Source of the DNA: a gamma proteobacterium NOR5-3
Lineage (GTDB): Bacteria > Pseudomonadota > Gammaproteobacteria > Pseudomonadales > Halieaceae
Direction of reading: 5' to 3'
DNA length: 64,000 bases
NCBI GenBank assembly: GCA_000158155.1
Contig: DS999408.1
Location: 279,859-343,858, forward strand
Shown: positions 1 to 8,059 of the stretch, one piece after another
Layout: each line of letters begins with the position of its first letter
Position numbering within the stretch: the stretch's first letter is position 1
Position numbers and translations under genes: made by a program
Notes under the pieces: model-generated
Database searches by the model: none
Told to the model about the DNA's origin: nothing
The model's input: only the letters and a program-made list of their open reading frames with translations

Positions 1-246
1 CGTGTCGCTGGTCTGACCGGGGCTGAACTCCGTGGCTACGACGCTGGTGCCCTTGGGGATGTCTTCCAGCTCAAATTCGTTTTGCACACCAAAGGCGACT
101 TTCATGGAGCCCGCGATTTGCTTGAATTTTTCGACGTCCATCTCGGCGAAGGACAACAACAGCACAAAGAAACACATGAGCAGCGACATGAGATCGGCAA
201 ATGTTGCCATCCATGCCGGTGATCCTGCGGGGCCGTCGTCAGACAT
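1..246 (-). CDS. pomB: Flagellar stator protein PomB/MotB, N-terminal part (cut by window edge)
   Basis: Only the first 82 codons are inside the window; the gene continues beyond base 1. The protein begins MSDDGPAGSPAWMATFADLM and has one hydrophobic segment (about residues 14-34) with Asp18 at its start. That Asp is the ion-conducting residue of MotB/PomB stators. The following stretch, containing EMDVEKFKQIAGSMK and FGVQNEFELEDIPKGTS, closely resembles what I recall of Vibrio PomB, so the motor is probably Na+-driven. The peptidoglycan-binding OmpA-like domain would lie outside the window. It starts 5 bases after the PomA stop, so the two are co-translated as a stator operon. Na+ rather than H+ coupling is inferred from family resemblance. 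Confidence 0.9.
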   Translation of the reverse strand, partial: MSDDGPAGSPAWMATFADLMSLLMCFFVLLLSFAEMDVEKFKQIAGSMKVAFGVQNEFELEDIPKGTSVVATEFSPGQTSDT

Positions 247-251
247 TGGCG

Positions 252-1007
252 CTAGTCCTCACTGCCGCGCTTGTCCGGCTCGAGATAGGCTTTGAGCATG
301 GATTCAATAATGCGAGGGTTCTGGCCTTCCTGAATGGCCAGCACACCATCGATGCACATAGAACGGACTCGTAACTCATCGGCTTTACGCAGAGTCAGTT
401 TGTCGGCGATAGGCATGGCGATCATATTGGCCAGCATAGCCCCGTAAAGTGTGGTGAGCAGGGCTACAGCCATGGCGGGACCAATAGACTTGGGGTCCGA
501 CATATTAGAGAGCATTTGCACCAGACCGATGAGCGTGCCGATCATGCCCATGGCCGGCGCGACATCCGCGGTCGCGCTGAACACCTTGGCTCCCCAGGTG
601 TGCCGCTCAATGGTTTGTTGCATGTCTTTGCTAAGAACCGTATTGACGACTTCGCGACTGTTACCATCGATGAGCATTTTGACGCCTTCGTCAAGGAAGT
701 CGTTGTCGATTTCCTGATTCTCCAGGGCGAGCATGCCTTCTTTACGGGCAATATTGGCAAGCTCAACGATTTTCTCGATGAGCTCTTCCGGATCGCTAGT
801 CTTGTTGATGAAGGCGGTGAGCGCGACTTTGAAAGCGCCAAAAAATTGCCCCATGGAGAACTTGATCATTACCACCATCACCGTGCCTCCGAGCACGATG
901 AGAATGGACGGAACGTTGATGAATACCAACGCTGAGCCGCCGGTCAGGATGGCCGCCAGAACGATACCTATCGCTCCAACCATACCAAGCAGTGTCGCCA
1001 GATCCAT
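252..1007 (-). CDS. pomA: Flagellar motor stator protein PomA (MotA family)
   Basis: This 251-residue inner-membrane protein forms the stator ion channel together with PomB and transmits torque to FliG. It begins MDLATLLGMVGAIGIVLAAI and has four hydrophobic segments: about 5-25 and 30-50, then about 150-170 and 180-205. The large cytoplasmic loop between the two pairs carries the charged torque-generating region. The segment VAPAMGMIGTLIGLVQMLSNM and the ending GVLAIQEGQNPRII are typical of PomA. Its length matches the roughly 253 residues usual for PomA and not the roughly 295 of E. coli MotA. It is the first gene of the minus-strand pair and is divergent from fliK. Confidence 0.95.
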   Translation of the reverse strand: MDLATLLGMVGAIGIVLAAILTGGSALVFINVPSILIVLGGTVMVVMIKFSMGQFFGAFKVALTAFINKTSDPEELIEKIVELANIARKEGMLALENQEIDNDFLDEGVKMLIDGNSREVVNTVLSKDMQQTIERHTWGAKVFSATADVAPAMGMIGTLIGLVQMLSNMSDPKSIGPAMAVALLTTLYGAMLANMIAMPIADKLTLRKADELRVRSMCIDGVLAIQEGQNPRIIESMLKAYLEPDKRGSED

Positions 1008-1130
1008 TGCAGTCCTTAAGTAAAGGTCGTTGTAAATTTTGCCGCTAAAGTATACACAGGCTATGTAAGGATAGCGGCACTATAGCGACAATCTGAAGCG
1101 CAAGTTTACACATGCGTTCTGTGAGGCGCC

Positions 1131-2282
1131 GTGTGGGTTTTTGGCACCGAGGTGGTTTTGGAAGAATTGCAACTGGCATTGACGACGGCCCGTGTTGATC
1201 AGCGCAACTTCGGTTTGTGGATCAATAACTGGCAAATCGGTCAGACCCTGAATGCACTGGTGACTAATCAGCTGCCCTCCGGGGATCTGGTGCTGCGCGT
1301 CGGTGGGCAGCAAATTACTGCTACGGCAGATATACCCATACAGCAGGGTGCGCGTTTACAGCTCGAGGTGAGTCAGTTACAGCCGGTTCCCACACTGCGG
1401 GTACTGAATCCTGTGCAGAGCCCCGCTACGGCGAATGTTGGTGGTACTTTGCAACTGTTGCCCGGGAACGCTTCGGGTATCGCGAGCCCCCCGTTGGCAT
1501 CGGTGGTGCAGTCGCTGCAAACCACGCAGTTGGCCTCTGCGTTGCCGCCCCTGGTTGCTGAGTCAGTAGGGCAACTGTTGAAGCAGGTGAGTCGTCCGGG
1601 GCAGTTGTTGCAGCCGGAAAGCCTGGCCTCGGCTATGCGTCAGTCGGGGGTTTTTCTCGAGAGCGGCTTAAACGCGTCGCTGCAGGGCCGGCCCCCGGCA
1701 GCAGACGGGGACTTCAAAGCAGGACTGTTTCGCGTTCTTGCCAGAGTGGAGGCTGCGCTCGCTCGTGCCGAGGCCGTGGCTATGCCCGCCTCCGATGCCG
1801 AAGCACTACTTGATATGAAGCGGGAGCTTGAGGCGGGCCTGGGCCGGATCACCTTACACCAGTTGAATTCCCAGCCTACAGATTCACAGACGTCCCGGCA
1901 CTGGCAGTTGGAGATCCCTCTGCAGCTGGCAGGGTCGGTCCATAGTCTGCGCATAGAAATTGATAGAGAGTCTGGGGGCGAAAGTTCGGATTCCCGGAGC
2001 AGCTCCGAAGATGAGTTGTGGCGCGTCAAGCTGCAGTTGGAGCCGAGGGCGTTGGGAGCGGTGGAGATTTCTATGCAGCTGCAAGCTGAAGACCTTTCTC
2101 TGCGTATTGCGGCAGCGAATGACGGGGTCCGGCAACTCATTGATGCGGGCATGCCTGCCTTGGCGCGAGCATTGGAGAGTCGGGGCATTACGCTTAACAG
2201 CAGTCCCACCGGCCAACTCGCTCCCGGAAAACCCAGCGCAGACGATGTGCCGCCGGGCGCCGGGGTAGATTTACGCGCATGA
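1131..2282 (+). CDS. fliK: Flagellar hook-length control protein FliK
   Basis: Residues about 285-365 form the conserved FliK C-terminal domain (Flg_hook type): LWRVKLQLEPRALGAVEISM followed by LSLRIAAANDGVRQLIDAG. This domain interacts with FlhB to switch export from hook to filament substrates. The N-terminal 280 residues are Gln/Leu/Pro-rich and poorly conserved, as is usual for the molecular-ruler part. At 383 residues it is within the family range. The start is a GTG; an in-frame GTG at 1152 is an alternative, since neither has a clear ribosome-binding site. It overlaps the next gene by four bases (ATGA), which fits an FlhB-like partner. Confidence 0.85.
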   Translation: MWVFGTEVVLEELQLALTTARVDQRNFGLWINNWQIGQTLNALVTNQLPSGDLVLRVGGQQITATADIPIQQGARLQLEVSQLQPVPTLRVLNPVQSPATANVGGTLQLLPGNASGIASPPLASVVQSLQTTQLASALPPLVAESVGQLLKQVSRPGQLLQPESLASAMRQSGVFLESGLNASLQGRPPAADGDFKAGLFRVLARVEAALARAEAVAMPASDAEALLDMKRELEAGLGRITLHQLNSQPTDSQTSRHWQLEIPLQLAGSVHSLRIEIDRESGGESSDSRSSSEDELWRVKLQLEPRALGAVEISMQLQAEDLSLRIAAANDGVRQLIDAGMPALARALESRGITLNSSPTGQLAPGKPSADDVPPGAGVDLRA

Positions 2283-2569
2283 CCGATACCCGTAAACCCT
2301 TTTCCAGTGCGATAACGCATTCCGCGGCATTGTCCTACAGTGGAGAGGGCGCGCCGCTATTGGTGGCCAAAGGTGAAAACGCGATCGCCGATCGTATTGT
2401 AGAGCTTGCTGCAGAGAACGGAGTGCCGATAGTGCAAGACGCGCAGCTCACGGAGCTGCTATGTCAGATACCGCTGGGCGATGAAGTACCTCCCGCTCTG
2501 TATGTTGCCGTTGCCGAAGTTCTCGCCTATGTTTATCGTCTCAATGCGCAGCTGGACCGTCGCGTGTAG
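2279..2569 (+). CDS. FlhB-like cytoplasmic-domain protein (FhlB/FlhX type)
   Basis: This 96-residue protein matches the cytoplasmic C-terminal half of the flagellar export gate protein FlhB without its membrane part. Seen features are an N-terminal AALSYSGEGAPLLVAKGENA, the expected IADRIVELAAENGVPIVQDA and a closing segment LLCQIPLGDEVPPALYVAVAEVLAYVYRL. The NPTH self-cleavage motif of full-length FlhB is absent, as in other stand-alone homologues. Such small proteins can partly substitute for the FlhB C-domain in substrate-specificity switching. Co-translation with fliK (ATGA overlap) supports that role here. Confidence 0.8.
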   Translation: MTDTRKPFSSAITHSAALSYSGEGAPLLVAKGENAIADRIVELAAENGVPIVQDAQLTELLCQIPLGDEVPPALYVAVAEVLAYVYRLNAQLDRRV

Positions 2570-2634
2570 GCTGCGCGTAGTATCGCCACTCGCGCGGTGC
2601 TGTTGTATGCTACGTCGCGTTATGGAACCGGTAC

Positions 2635-4158
2635 ATGGCCTCGGCAATGGATAAAGTAAAAGCGCTTGAACAACTGGTTGTTCGTCTTTCGCATATGGCC
2701 GATGGCGTGGACGATGAGGTTGATGCCCTGTTGGTATCCATCCGCAAGCTGATAAAAGAAGGCGGTGATGCGGGCAAGATAGAGTCCCTTTCCGGGCGTT
2801 TAGCCCGCACTATGATGGCTAACGTCGGCGTCAATCCTGATAAATCCGCGACGGTTGAAGGTGGGTATGACCTTTCGGGCTTGCGCAAACTGATCAAGAC
2901 TATGCCTGTGCGCGGTGACGAGCAGGAGCGCATGGGGGTCCTGGTGCAGCAGGTTGCGTCGGGCACTACATCCATGGCGCGCCAGAAAGCGCTCGTTGAT
3001 TTGCTCGGTACCGCTGCCGAGGCTCTCCGGGAAGTGGCGACCCGCGACAAGTCGGATAGTGGCGTTCTCGGCTGGCTGGGTAAAAAGTCCGGCGCTGACG
3101 GTGCGGACGATCGATATGTCGCTTTGTTTGTGCAGTTGCTACAACGGCTTGTGGAACATATCGATGTTCTGAATGGCAACGCTATTCGAAGCCATGCGAT
3201 CAAGGACTCCCTCGAGCAGGCAGTGCATCCCGAGCAGGCCCAGAAGCTGCTGGCGGAGGTCACCGACGAAATAGAAACCATAGACGCCCGGATTCGCGCG
3301 GAGAGAAATCAAACGACGGATTTTCTCGGGGATCTTCGCGAGCGCCTTGATGGCTTTGAAGAGGTTCTGAATTTCCTTGCCGATGATGGCGATAACTCTC
3401 TCAAGCGCTCCGAGGAACTGCAAAGCAGTGTCGGGGAAGACACCCGGGAAATGGGTGAGGTTGCCAAGTCCGATGATATTAATCAGATTCGTCGTGTTAT
3501 AGCGACGGGTCTCAGTAGCCTCACCCAGCGCCTGGCCGAGCATGTTGTGTCGGAACGTGAGCAACATGAACAGTCAAAGGCAAGGGTAGCTGAACTCAAT
3601 GAGCGTCTTGCTCACCTTGAGGATGAAGCCGATATTCTGCGCAGCGAGATTCGCAACAAGAATGATCTTGCGCTAAAAGATGCACTTACCGGCGTTTACA
3701 ATCGCGCGGGTTACGATGAGCGCACGCATGAACTCTATGCTCGCTGGCAGCGCTCCGGTGCGTCCTTGTCCATCGTGTTTGTCGACTGTAATAAATTCAA
3801 GGAAATTAACGATACCTTCGGACATACCGCAGGTGATCTGGTGCTCGTGAAAGTGGCGGATGTGCTGCAGTTGCGAGCTCGGGCCAGCGACATTGTCTGT
3901 CGCTATGGCGGCGACGAGTTTGTCATCCTGTTGCCTGATACCCATGTTCAGGGCGCCGAGGTATTTGCTCGAAGCGCCTGCGATGAGGTGCAAAATGCGG
4001 GCTTCAACGACAACGGCAAGCCCTTGGACGTGTCCATTTCTTGTGGCGTTACCGAATTGATCAAAGGCGACACCTTGGAAAGCGCTATCGGTCGTGCCGA
4101 TGAGGCGATGTATCAGGCCAAGAAGATGGACGGTGTGAAAGTCTGCGTTGTCACCTAG
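2635..4158 (+). CDS. Diguanylate cyclase with long coiled-coil N-terminal region (GGDEF)
   Basis: The protein makes cyclic di-GMP from two GTP. The active-site motif GGDEF is at residues 425-429 in CRYGGDEFVILL. Five residues upstream is RASD, an RxxD inhibitory (I-) site, so product inhibition is expected. The domain entry DALTGVYNRAGYDE is near residue 345. The N-terminal 335 residues are soluble and largely helical. A coiled coil is likely at about 300-345 (REQHEQSKARVAELNERLAH). No transmembrane segment, PAS, GAF or receiver domain is recognisable. Possible starts are ATG 2635 or ATG 2647. Its position just after flagellar genes suggests a motility/sessility switch (inference). Confidence 0.9.
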   Translation: MASAMDKVKALEQLVVRLSHMADGVDDEVDALLVSIRKLIKEGGDAGKIESLSGRLARTMMANVGVNPDKSATVEGGYDLSGLRKLIKTMPVRGDEQERMGVLVQQVASGTTSMARQKALVDLLGTAAEALREVATRDKSDSGVLGWLGKKSGADGADDRYVALFVQLLQRLVEHIDVLNGNAIRSHAIKDSLEQAVHPEQAQKLLAEVTDEIETIDARIRAERNQTTDFLGDLRERLDGFEEVLNFLADDGDNSLKRSEELQSSVGEDTREMGEVAKSDDINQIRRVIATGLSSLTQRLAEHVVSEREQHEQSKARVAELNERLAHLEDEADILRSEIRNKNDLALKDALTGVYNRAGYDERTHELYARWQRSGASLSIVFVDCNKFKEINDTFGHTAGDLVLVKVADVLQLRARASDIVCRYGGDEFVILLPDTHVQGAEVFARSACDEVQNAGFNDNGKPLDVSISCGVTELIKGDTLESAIGRADEAMYQAKKMDGVKVCVVT

Positions 4159-4217
4159 GAGTTCAGAGAAGTTGTCACAATCCGGTTTCGGTTTTTGAAT
4201 CGACTGCTTTCTTATGC

Positions 4218-4254
4218 AAGGGACGCCAGTCCCTTCAGGACTATTGCCGTCCTG
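4218..4254 (+). repeat. Two back-to-back hairpins between the two GGDEF genes
   Basis: AAGGGAC-GCCA-GTCCCTT (4218-4235) is followed immediately by CAGGAC-TATTGCC-GTCCTG (4236-4254). Both stems are perfect and there is no U-tract after either. They lie 35 bases before the next start codon, so they would be in the leader of the second cyclase mRNA. They may be an attenuator, an mRNA-stability element or a protein site. They do not fit the c-di-GMP GEMM riboswitch consensus as I remember it. Confidence 0.5.
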
Positions 4255-4288
4255 TAAAATCCAGCGGTAGTTGTGTGGGGCGGTAGTG

Positions 4289-5659
4289 ATGTCGGAAGAG
4301 GAAGATTGGAAGCAAAGATATCTTCAGGAGTCCCGGGATTGGGAGTCTGCCGATAAACTGCTGCGAAGAGTCGCAACGCGCCTGGCCATCGCCGCCGAGG
4401 GTTACTCTCCCGCCCTCGATGCTGTGTTACAGCGTATTCAAAAGCACATTCGAAGCGGTGATGCGCGAGATTTGGAGGCCGATCTCAGTGAGTTGAGTCG
4501 GCAGATAAAGAGTCTTGATTCGGGTGCGGTGCGCCCCGGGCAAGCCACAGCCGCCCCCGTTACGGCATCTGCTACTTCACCGACGAAACCAGCCACGGAT
4601 CACCTGCCACCCCGCGGCGGTGGCGATGCACGAGAAGTACTCCTGACCTTGATCGATGAGTTTTCGGCCACCCAACCGGGCGTGGGGGCCTTTGAGACTC
4701 TGCGGGAAACGTTGCAGCGTGGCAGTGACAATGACTGGCACCGGGTGTTGGAGCGCGTGATAGCCGAAATTCGCGGACTCATCCAGCGTATCAGTAGCGA
4801 CAAGTATGCATTGCAGCAGTTGATGCAAGAGGTTGGGCTTGAGCTCGGTGGCATATCTCAGTCCCTCTCGGAACAATACAGTGGGTTGCAGGAGGGTCGG
4901 CTGCAGGCTTTGGCGCTGGGGGAGGTTATGGATGCGGGGGTCGAGAAGATTCGCTCCCACATAGAGTCGGAGTCTGATATCGACAAGCTCAAAGCGGGTG
5001 TCAGTCTCTCCCTGGAAGGTATTCGCAAGGGCATTACCGGTTTTATCGAAAAAGACGCCGAGCGGTTTTCCCTAGCCGAGTCGCGCAACGAAGAGTTGCG
5101 CGCGCGCATAGTCAAAATGGAGGCGGAAACCGAAGAGCTTACTCAAAAGCTCAACCGAAATCGCGAAAAGCTCATGCGCGATACGCTCACCGGGGCGCAT
5201 AGTCGTCTCGCCTACGATGAGATGCTCGCACAGGAGATGAGCCGGTACCGTCGCTATCAGGAGCCTTTTTGTCTGGTGATGCTGGATATCGACTTTTTTA
5301 AGCGCGTGAATGATCGCTTTGGACACGCCGCGGGGGATAAAGCCCTGCAGCTGGTGGCAAGTCTTGTCAGCGATCGAATTCGGGAAACTGATTATTTGTT
5401 CCGAGTGGGGGGAGAGGAGTTTGTGCTGCTGTTACCCCGGACTGAGCTGGCCGCGGCGGTGCCTTTGGTGGATGCCATCCGCAGTGATGTGGGAGACAGT
5501 GGCTTTCACTACGACGATCAGCCGGTGCAAATCACCCTGAGTGCCGGCGTCACCGCCATGCGTAGTGACGATACGCCAGAAACGATTTTTGCGCGCGCGG
5601 ATGATGCTATGTATCGAGCGAAGAAGGCAGGGCGTGACCGGCTGGTTACTTTGGATTAG
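4289..5659 (+). CDS. Second diguanylate cyclase (GGEEF), paralogue of the preceding one
   Basis: The active-site GGEEF is at residues 374-378 (FRVGGEEFVLLLP). RETD lies five residues upstream as an intact I-site, so this should be an active, product-inhibited c-di-GMP synthase. The GGDEF domain begins near DTLTGAHSRLAYDEML; the shared R-AYDE entry suggests common ancestry with the upstream cyclase. The N-terminal 290 residues are soluble. They contain a Pro/Ala/Thr-rich linker at about 90-120 and a probable coiled coil (SRNEELRARIVKMEAETEEL) running into the catalytic domain. ATG 4289 is preferred; TTG 4271 would add six residues. The gene is separated from its paralogue by two hairpins. Confidence 0.9.
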   Translation: MSEEEDWKQRYLQESRDWESADKLLRRVATRLAIAAEGYSPALDAVLQRIQKHIRSGDARDLEADLSELSRQIKSLDSGAVRPGQATAAPVTASATSPTKPATDHLPPRGGGDAREVLLTLIDEFSATQPGVGAFETLRETLQRGSDNDWHRVLERVIAEIRGLIQRISSDKYALQQLMQEVGLELGGISQSLSEQYSGLQEGRLQALALGEVMDAGVEKIRSHIESESDIDKLKAGVSLSLEGIRKGITGFIEKDAERFSLAESRNEELRARIVKMEAETEELTQKLNRNREKLMRDTLTGAHSRLAYDEMLAQEMSRYRRYQEPFCLVMLDIDFFKRVNDRFGHAAGDKALQLVASLVSDRIRETDYLFRVGGEEFVLLLPRTELAAAVPLVDAIRSDVGDSGFHYDDQPVQITLSAGVTAMRSDDTPETIFARADDAMYRAKKAGRDRLVTLD

Positions 5660-5746
5660 AGCTGGGTGCAACGCTGTTCCTTGAGCGCTTGACTCGGCGT
5701 TTGTATCGCTCCTTATTAAGGCCAGCAGGCCCGGCGAGTATCTCTG

Positions 5747-5779
5747 TTGACTGACCTTTTTGTATTAAGCTATTATAAT
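5747..5779 (+). promoter_or_regulatory. Predicted sigma-70 promoter of an orphan transcript
   Basis: TTGACT (5747-5752) is spaced 18 bases from TATTAT (5771-5776), which itself overlaps a TATAAT (5774-5779). It lies downstream of the second cyclase and points into a stretch with no credible reading frame but a strong terminator about 70 bases on. Confidence 0.6.
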
Positions 5780-5784
5780 ATTCT

Positions 5785-5880
5785 TATGTTTTGTGCGCTC
5801 GCTGCAGTGCACCCGGTCTTCGGTCCGTAGGCTTTTGCTTACGGTTGGCCCCTTGGCGTCATGCCAAGGGGCTTTTTTTG
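5785..5880 (+). ncRNA. Candidate small non-coding RNA
   Basis: The transcript would run from just after the TATAAT to the U-tract at 5873-5879, roughly 95 nucleotides. It contains a stem CCGTAGGC-TTTT-GCTTACGG (5825-5844, one G-U pair), which directly precedes the terminator hairpin. The segment between 5790 and 5824 is C/G/U-rich and could be an unpaired seed region. Reading frames crossing it have no ribosome-binding site. I do not recognise a known family. The compact layout of promoter, short stems and U-rich terminator is typical of Hfq-dependent sRNAs, but that is inference. Confidence 0.5.
5848..5879 (+). terminator. Rho-independent terminator of the candidate sRNA
   Basis: Perfect 10-bp stem GCCCCTTGGC / GCCAAGGGGC with a 5-base loop, followed by seven T. 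The T-tract reads in the plus direction. Confidence 0.9.
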
Positions 5881-5967
5881 TGGGGCATCGCGGACTTTTA
5901 AGGTCGCCCTTCTTGACACATAGCCGGGTGCCGTTTTGCTCGATCCGGCTCCGCTTTACCGGAGTTG

Positions 5968-6141
5968 CTAGTTGCCTAAATCGAGAAGCACGCCGCGCTC
6001 GTTGTACCAGCGTTCGCTATCACTGGCCAGTCGATCATTGATCTCGGAGACCCGGCCGTCCTGGGAAAGCCAGTACCAGGCACCGCCGAACAAAATGACC
6101 GCTATGAGGCCAATGAGATAGTTTCGCGCGAACTGATCCAT
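5968..6141 (-). CDS. Small single-pass membrane protein, 57 residues
   Basis: The reading frame begins MDQFARNYLIGLIAVILFGG. It has one hydrophobic helix (about residues 8-27, ending AWYWL), then a polar tail rich in Asp, Glu, Arg and Ser that ends DLGN. A good ribosome-binding site (AGGAGAG) precedes the ATG at about 10 bases. It sits 45 bases downstream of dps on the same strand, so it may be read through from that gene. The family is not recognised. The N-in topology and acidic tail would suit a small inner-membrane accessory protein, but no function can be assigned. Confidence 0.65.
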   Translation of the reverse strand: MDQFARNYLIGLIAVILFGGAWYWLSQDGRVSEINDRLASDSERWYNERGVLLDLGN

Positions 6142-6186
6142 GTAATGAGGGCTCTCCTGTCGGTGGGCGGTGCCAGTGGACTCAGC

Positions 6187-6657
6187 TTATGCTGCCAGCG
6201 CTCGCAGCATCCATGCGGTCTTTTCGTGTACGCGCATGCGGTCCGATACCAGTGCCGCAGAAGACTCGTCGTCAGCCCCCTGGGCTTTGACCAGAACTTC
6301 TCTGCAGGTCTTGACGATCTGCTCATGCCCCTGAGTCAGGATGCGAATCATCTCTGACGCGGCTGGCACGCCGTCAACCTCGTTAATGTTCGACAGTTCC
6401 GCAAAAGCTTTGTAGGTCCCGGGAGCTACCACGCCGAGCGTGCGAATGCGTTCTGCAATTTCGTCAACCGCCAGCGCAAGTTCGTTGTAGTGCTCTTCAA
6501 ACATCAGGTGTAGCTCGCGAAACTGCGGCCCGGTGACGTTCCAGTGAAAATTGTGGGTCTGCAGGTACAGGGTGTACGAGTCTGCGAGCAAAACCTTCAG
6601 ACCGCCGGCAATACTCAGTCGATCCGCTTCGTTAATACCGATATCAATGCTGCTCAT
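6187..6657 (-). CDS. dps: Dps family DNA-binding ferritin-like protein
   Basis: This 156-residue mini-ferritin oxidises Fe2+ with H2O2, stores the iron and protects DNA in starved or stressed cells. The Dps signature is visible: [19 protein letters not shown] (about residues 26-45) carries the inter-subunit ferroxidase His. [20 protein letters not shown] (about 52-72) supplies the Asp and Glu ligands. The start at ATG 6657 is chosen because AAGGAG lies 5-10 bases upstream; a longer frame upstream lacks this. It is divergent from the flavin oxidoreductase gene, and the 99-base intergenic space could hold control sites for both. Confidence 0.93.
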   Translation of the reverse strand: MSSIDIGINEADRLSIAGGLKVLLADSYTLYLQTHNFHWNVTGPQFRELHLMFEEHYNELALAVDEIAERIRTLGVVAPGTYKAFAELSNINEVDGVPAASEMIRILTQGHEQIVKTCREVLVKAQGADDESSAALVSDRMRVHEKTAWMLRALAA

Positions 6658-6756
6658 GACTACTCCTTTTTCGTTGGCTGTTCTTTCACTTCGTGTATTT
6701 TCATCTCTTTGATATGGTGGCATCTCTGTACATTTCAACCCAAGGAAGCCTGCGCT

Positions 6757-8049
6757 GTGACAGCCCTCAAAGAACCGTTAACCCTGCCCTGTGGGGTGGT
6801 TGTTCCCAATCGCCTGGTGAAGGCCGCCATGACCGAGGGACTTGCCAGTATCGGAGGCGTTCCCACCAGCGCCCTGGAGCGCCTCTATGGCATCTGGTCT
6901 GAAGGCGGATCGGGCGTCTTGATTACCGGTAATGTAGTGGTCGATGCCTATCACCTGGAGCGTCCGGGCAATGTCGTGGTTGATCGTGTGCCGGACGCAG
7001 TGATGAAGGATGCGCTGGCAAGCTGGGCCTCTGCCGCCACTGCTGCAGGCAATCAGGCCTGGGTCCAGATCAGTCACGCAGGCCGCCAAACGTTGAAAAC
7101 GGTGAATCCGCATCCCAAGGCGCCGTCAGCCGTAAAACTGGGTTTGCCCGGGGGGCAGTTTGGTGAACCGGTAGCATTAACAGCCCCGGAAATTGCTGAA
7201 CTGGTGCAGCGCTTCGCTACTGCGGCAAAAGCCATGAAGGACGCGGGCTTTACGGGCGTGCAGATACATGGCGCCCACGGGTACCTGATCTCCCAGTTTT
7301 TAAGTCCGAGAAGTAATCAGCGGGATGATGATTACGGCGGCGAGCTTGAAAATCGTGCGCGCTTTCTCCTGGAGATCGTCGATGCGACCCGGGGCGCGGT
7401 GGGTCCCGAATTTCCGGTATCGGTAAAGCTCAACAGCGCTGATTTCCAGAAGGGCGGTTTTGATTTTGAGGACAGCCTGCGTGTCGCCAAATGGCTTGAG
7501 GAGCACAGTGTTGACGTCATAGAGATATCCGGCGGTACCTACGAGCAGCCAAAGTTGCTTGGTATGGAAGGCGTGGAGCCGGTGGAGCAGCAGCATGTGG
7601 CGGAGTCTACTTTGCGTCGCGAGGCGTATTTCGTCGACTTCGCCCTGGCGATGCAAAAGCAGGTGTCTATTCCGCTGATGGTCACGGGAGGCTTTCGATC
7701 CCGCGCGGCGATGGAGCAGGCGCTCAATGAAGGAGGCGCGGCGCTTATCGGCCTCGGTCGCCCGCTGTGTGTGCAGACCGATGGTCCAGCCCGGTTGCTT
7801 GCCGGCGCAGAGTCTCTGCCGCGCTACGAAGATGACTTGGCGTTGCTGCCATCCTGGTTAGGCTTTCTGAAGGGGATCAGCCTTATCCGCACCCTCAGTA
7901 GCTTTGCGACTACCTATTGGTTTTATGCGCAGCTTGACGCTTTGGGCCAGCGGGGTGAGGTGATACCCGGGCTGTCTGTTTTTAAGGCCGCTATGCAGGT
8001 GAGCAAGCAGCAGTCGTCGTTTCTCAAGGCGAGGGAGAAGCAGGCTTAG
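6757..8049 (+). CDS. NADH:flavin oxidoreductase, Old Yellow Enzyme family
   Basis: This is a 430-residue FMN-dependent TIM-barrel oxidoreductase, a family that reduces activated C=C bonds in enones and related compounds. Motifs seen are an early [10 protein letters not shown], the QISHAGRQT strand and the diagnostic [20 protein letters not shown] with the substrate-binding His pair. A later [12 protein letters not shown] followed by [11 protein letters not shown] forms the FMN phosphate site. GTG 6757 is the chosen start because AAGGAAG lies 9-15 bases upstream. The frame is open further upstream but would overlap dps. The C-terminal 60 residues, beyond the barrel, are unlike the Fe-S-containing dienoyl-CoA reductases, so this is a single-domain OYE. 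Confidence 0.88.
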   Translation: MTALKEPLTLPCGVVVPNRLVKAAMTEGLASIGGVPTSALERLYGIWSEGGSGVLITGNVVVDAYHLERPGNVVVDRVPDAVMKDALASWASAATAAGNQAWVQISHAGRQTLKTVNPHPKAPSAVKLGLPGGQFGEPVALTAPEIAELVQRFATAAKAMKDAGFTGVQIHGAHGYLISQFLSPRSNQRDDDYGGELENRARFLLEIVDATRGAVGPEFPVSVKLNSADFQKGGFDFEDSLRVAKWLEEHSVDVIEISGGTYEQPKLLGMEGVEPVEQQHVAESTLRREAYFVDFALAMQKQVSIPLMVTGGFRSRAAMEQALNEGGAALIGLGRPLCVQTDGPARLLAGAESLPRYEDDLALLPSWLGFLKGISLIRTLSSFATTYWFYAQLDALGQRGEVIPGLSVFKAAMQVSKQQSSFLKAREKQA

Positions 8050-8059
8050 CCGCGGCGAG

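Noticed and set aside
1080-1313. 77-codon minus-strand frame at the fliK start
   Set aside because: Opposite the fliK N-terminus, no ribosome-binding site, no family resemblance.
4159-4288. c-di-GMP (GEMM) riboswitch before the second cyclase
   Set aside because: The two hairpins are short and perfect and do not show the conserved bulges and receptor pattern of GEMM as I remember it.
5793-6041. 82-codon plus-strand frame across the sRNA and the intergenic gap
   Set aside because: No ribosome-binding site; it passes through a perfect terminator stem and overlaps a better-supported minus-strand small gene.
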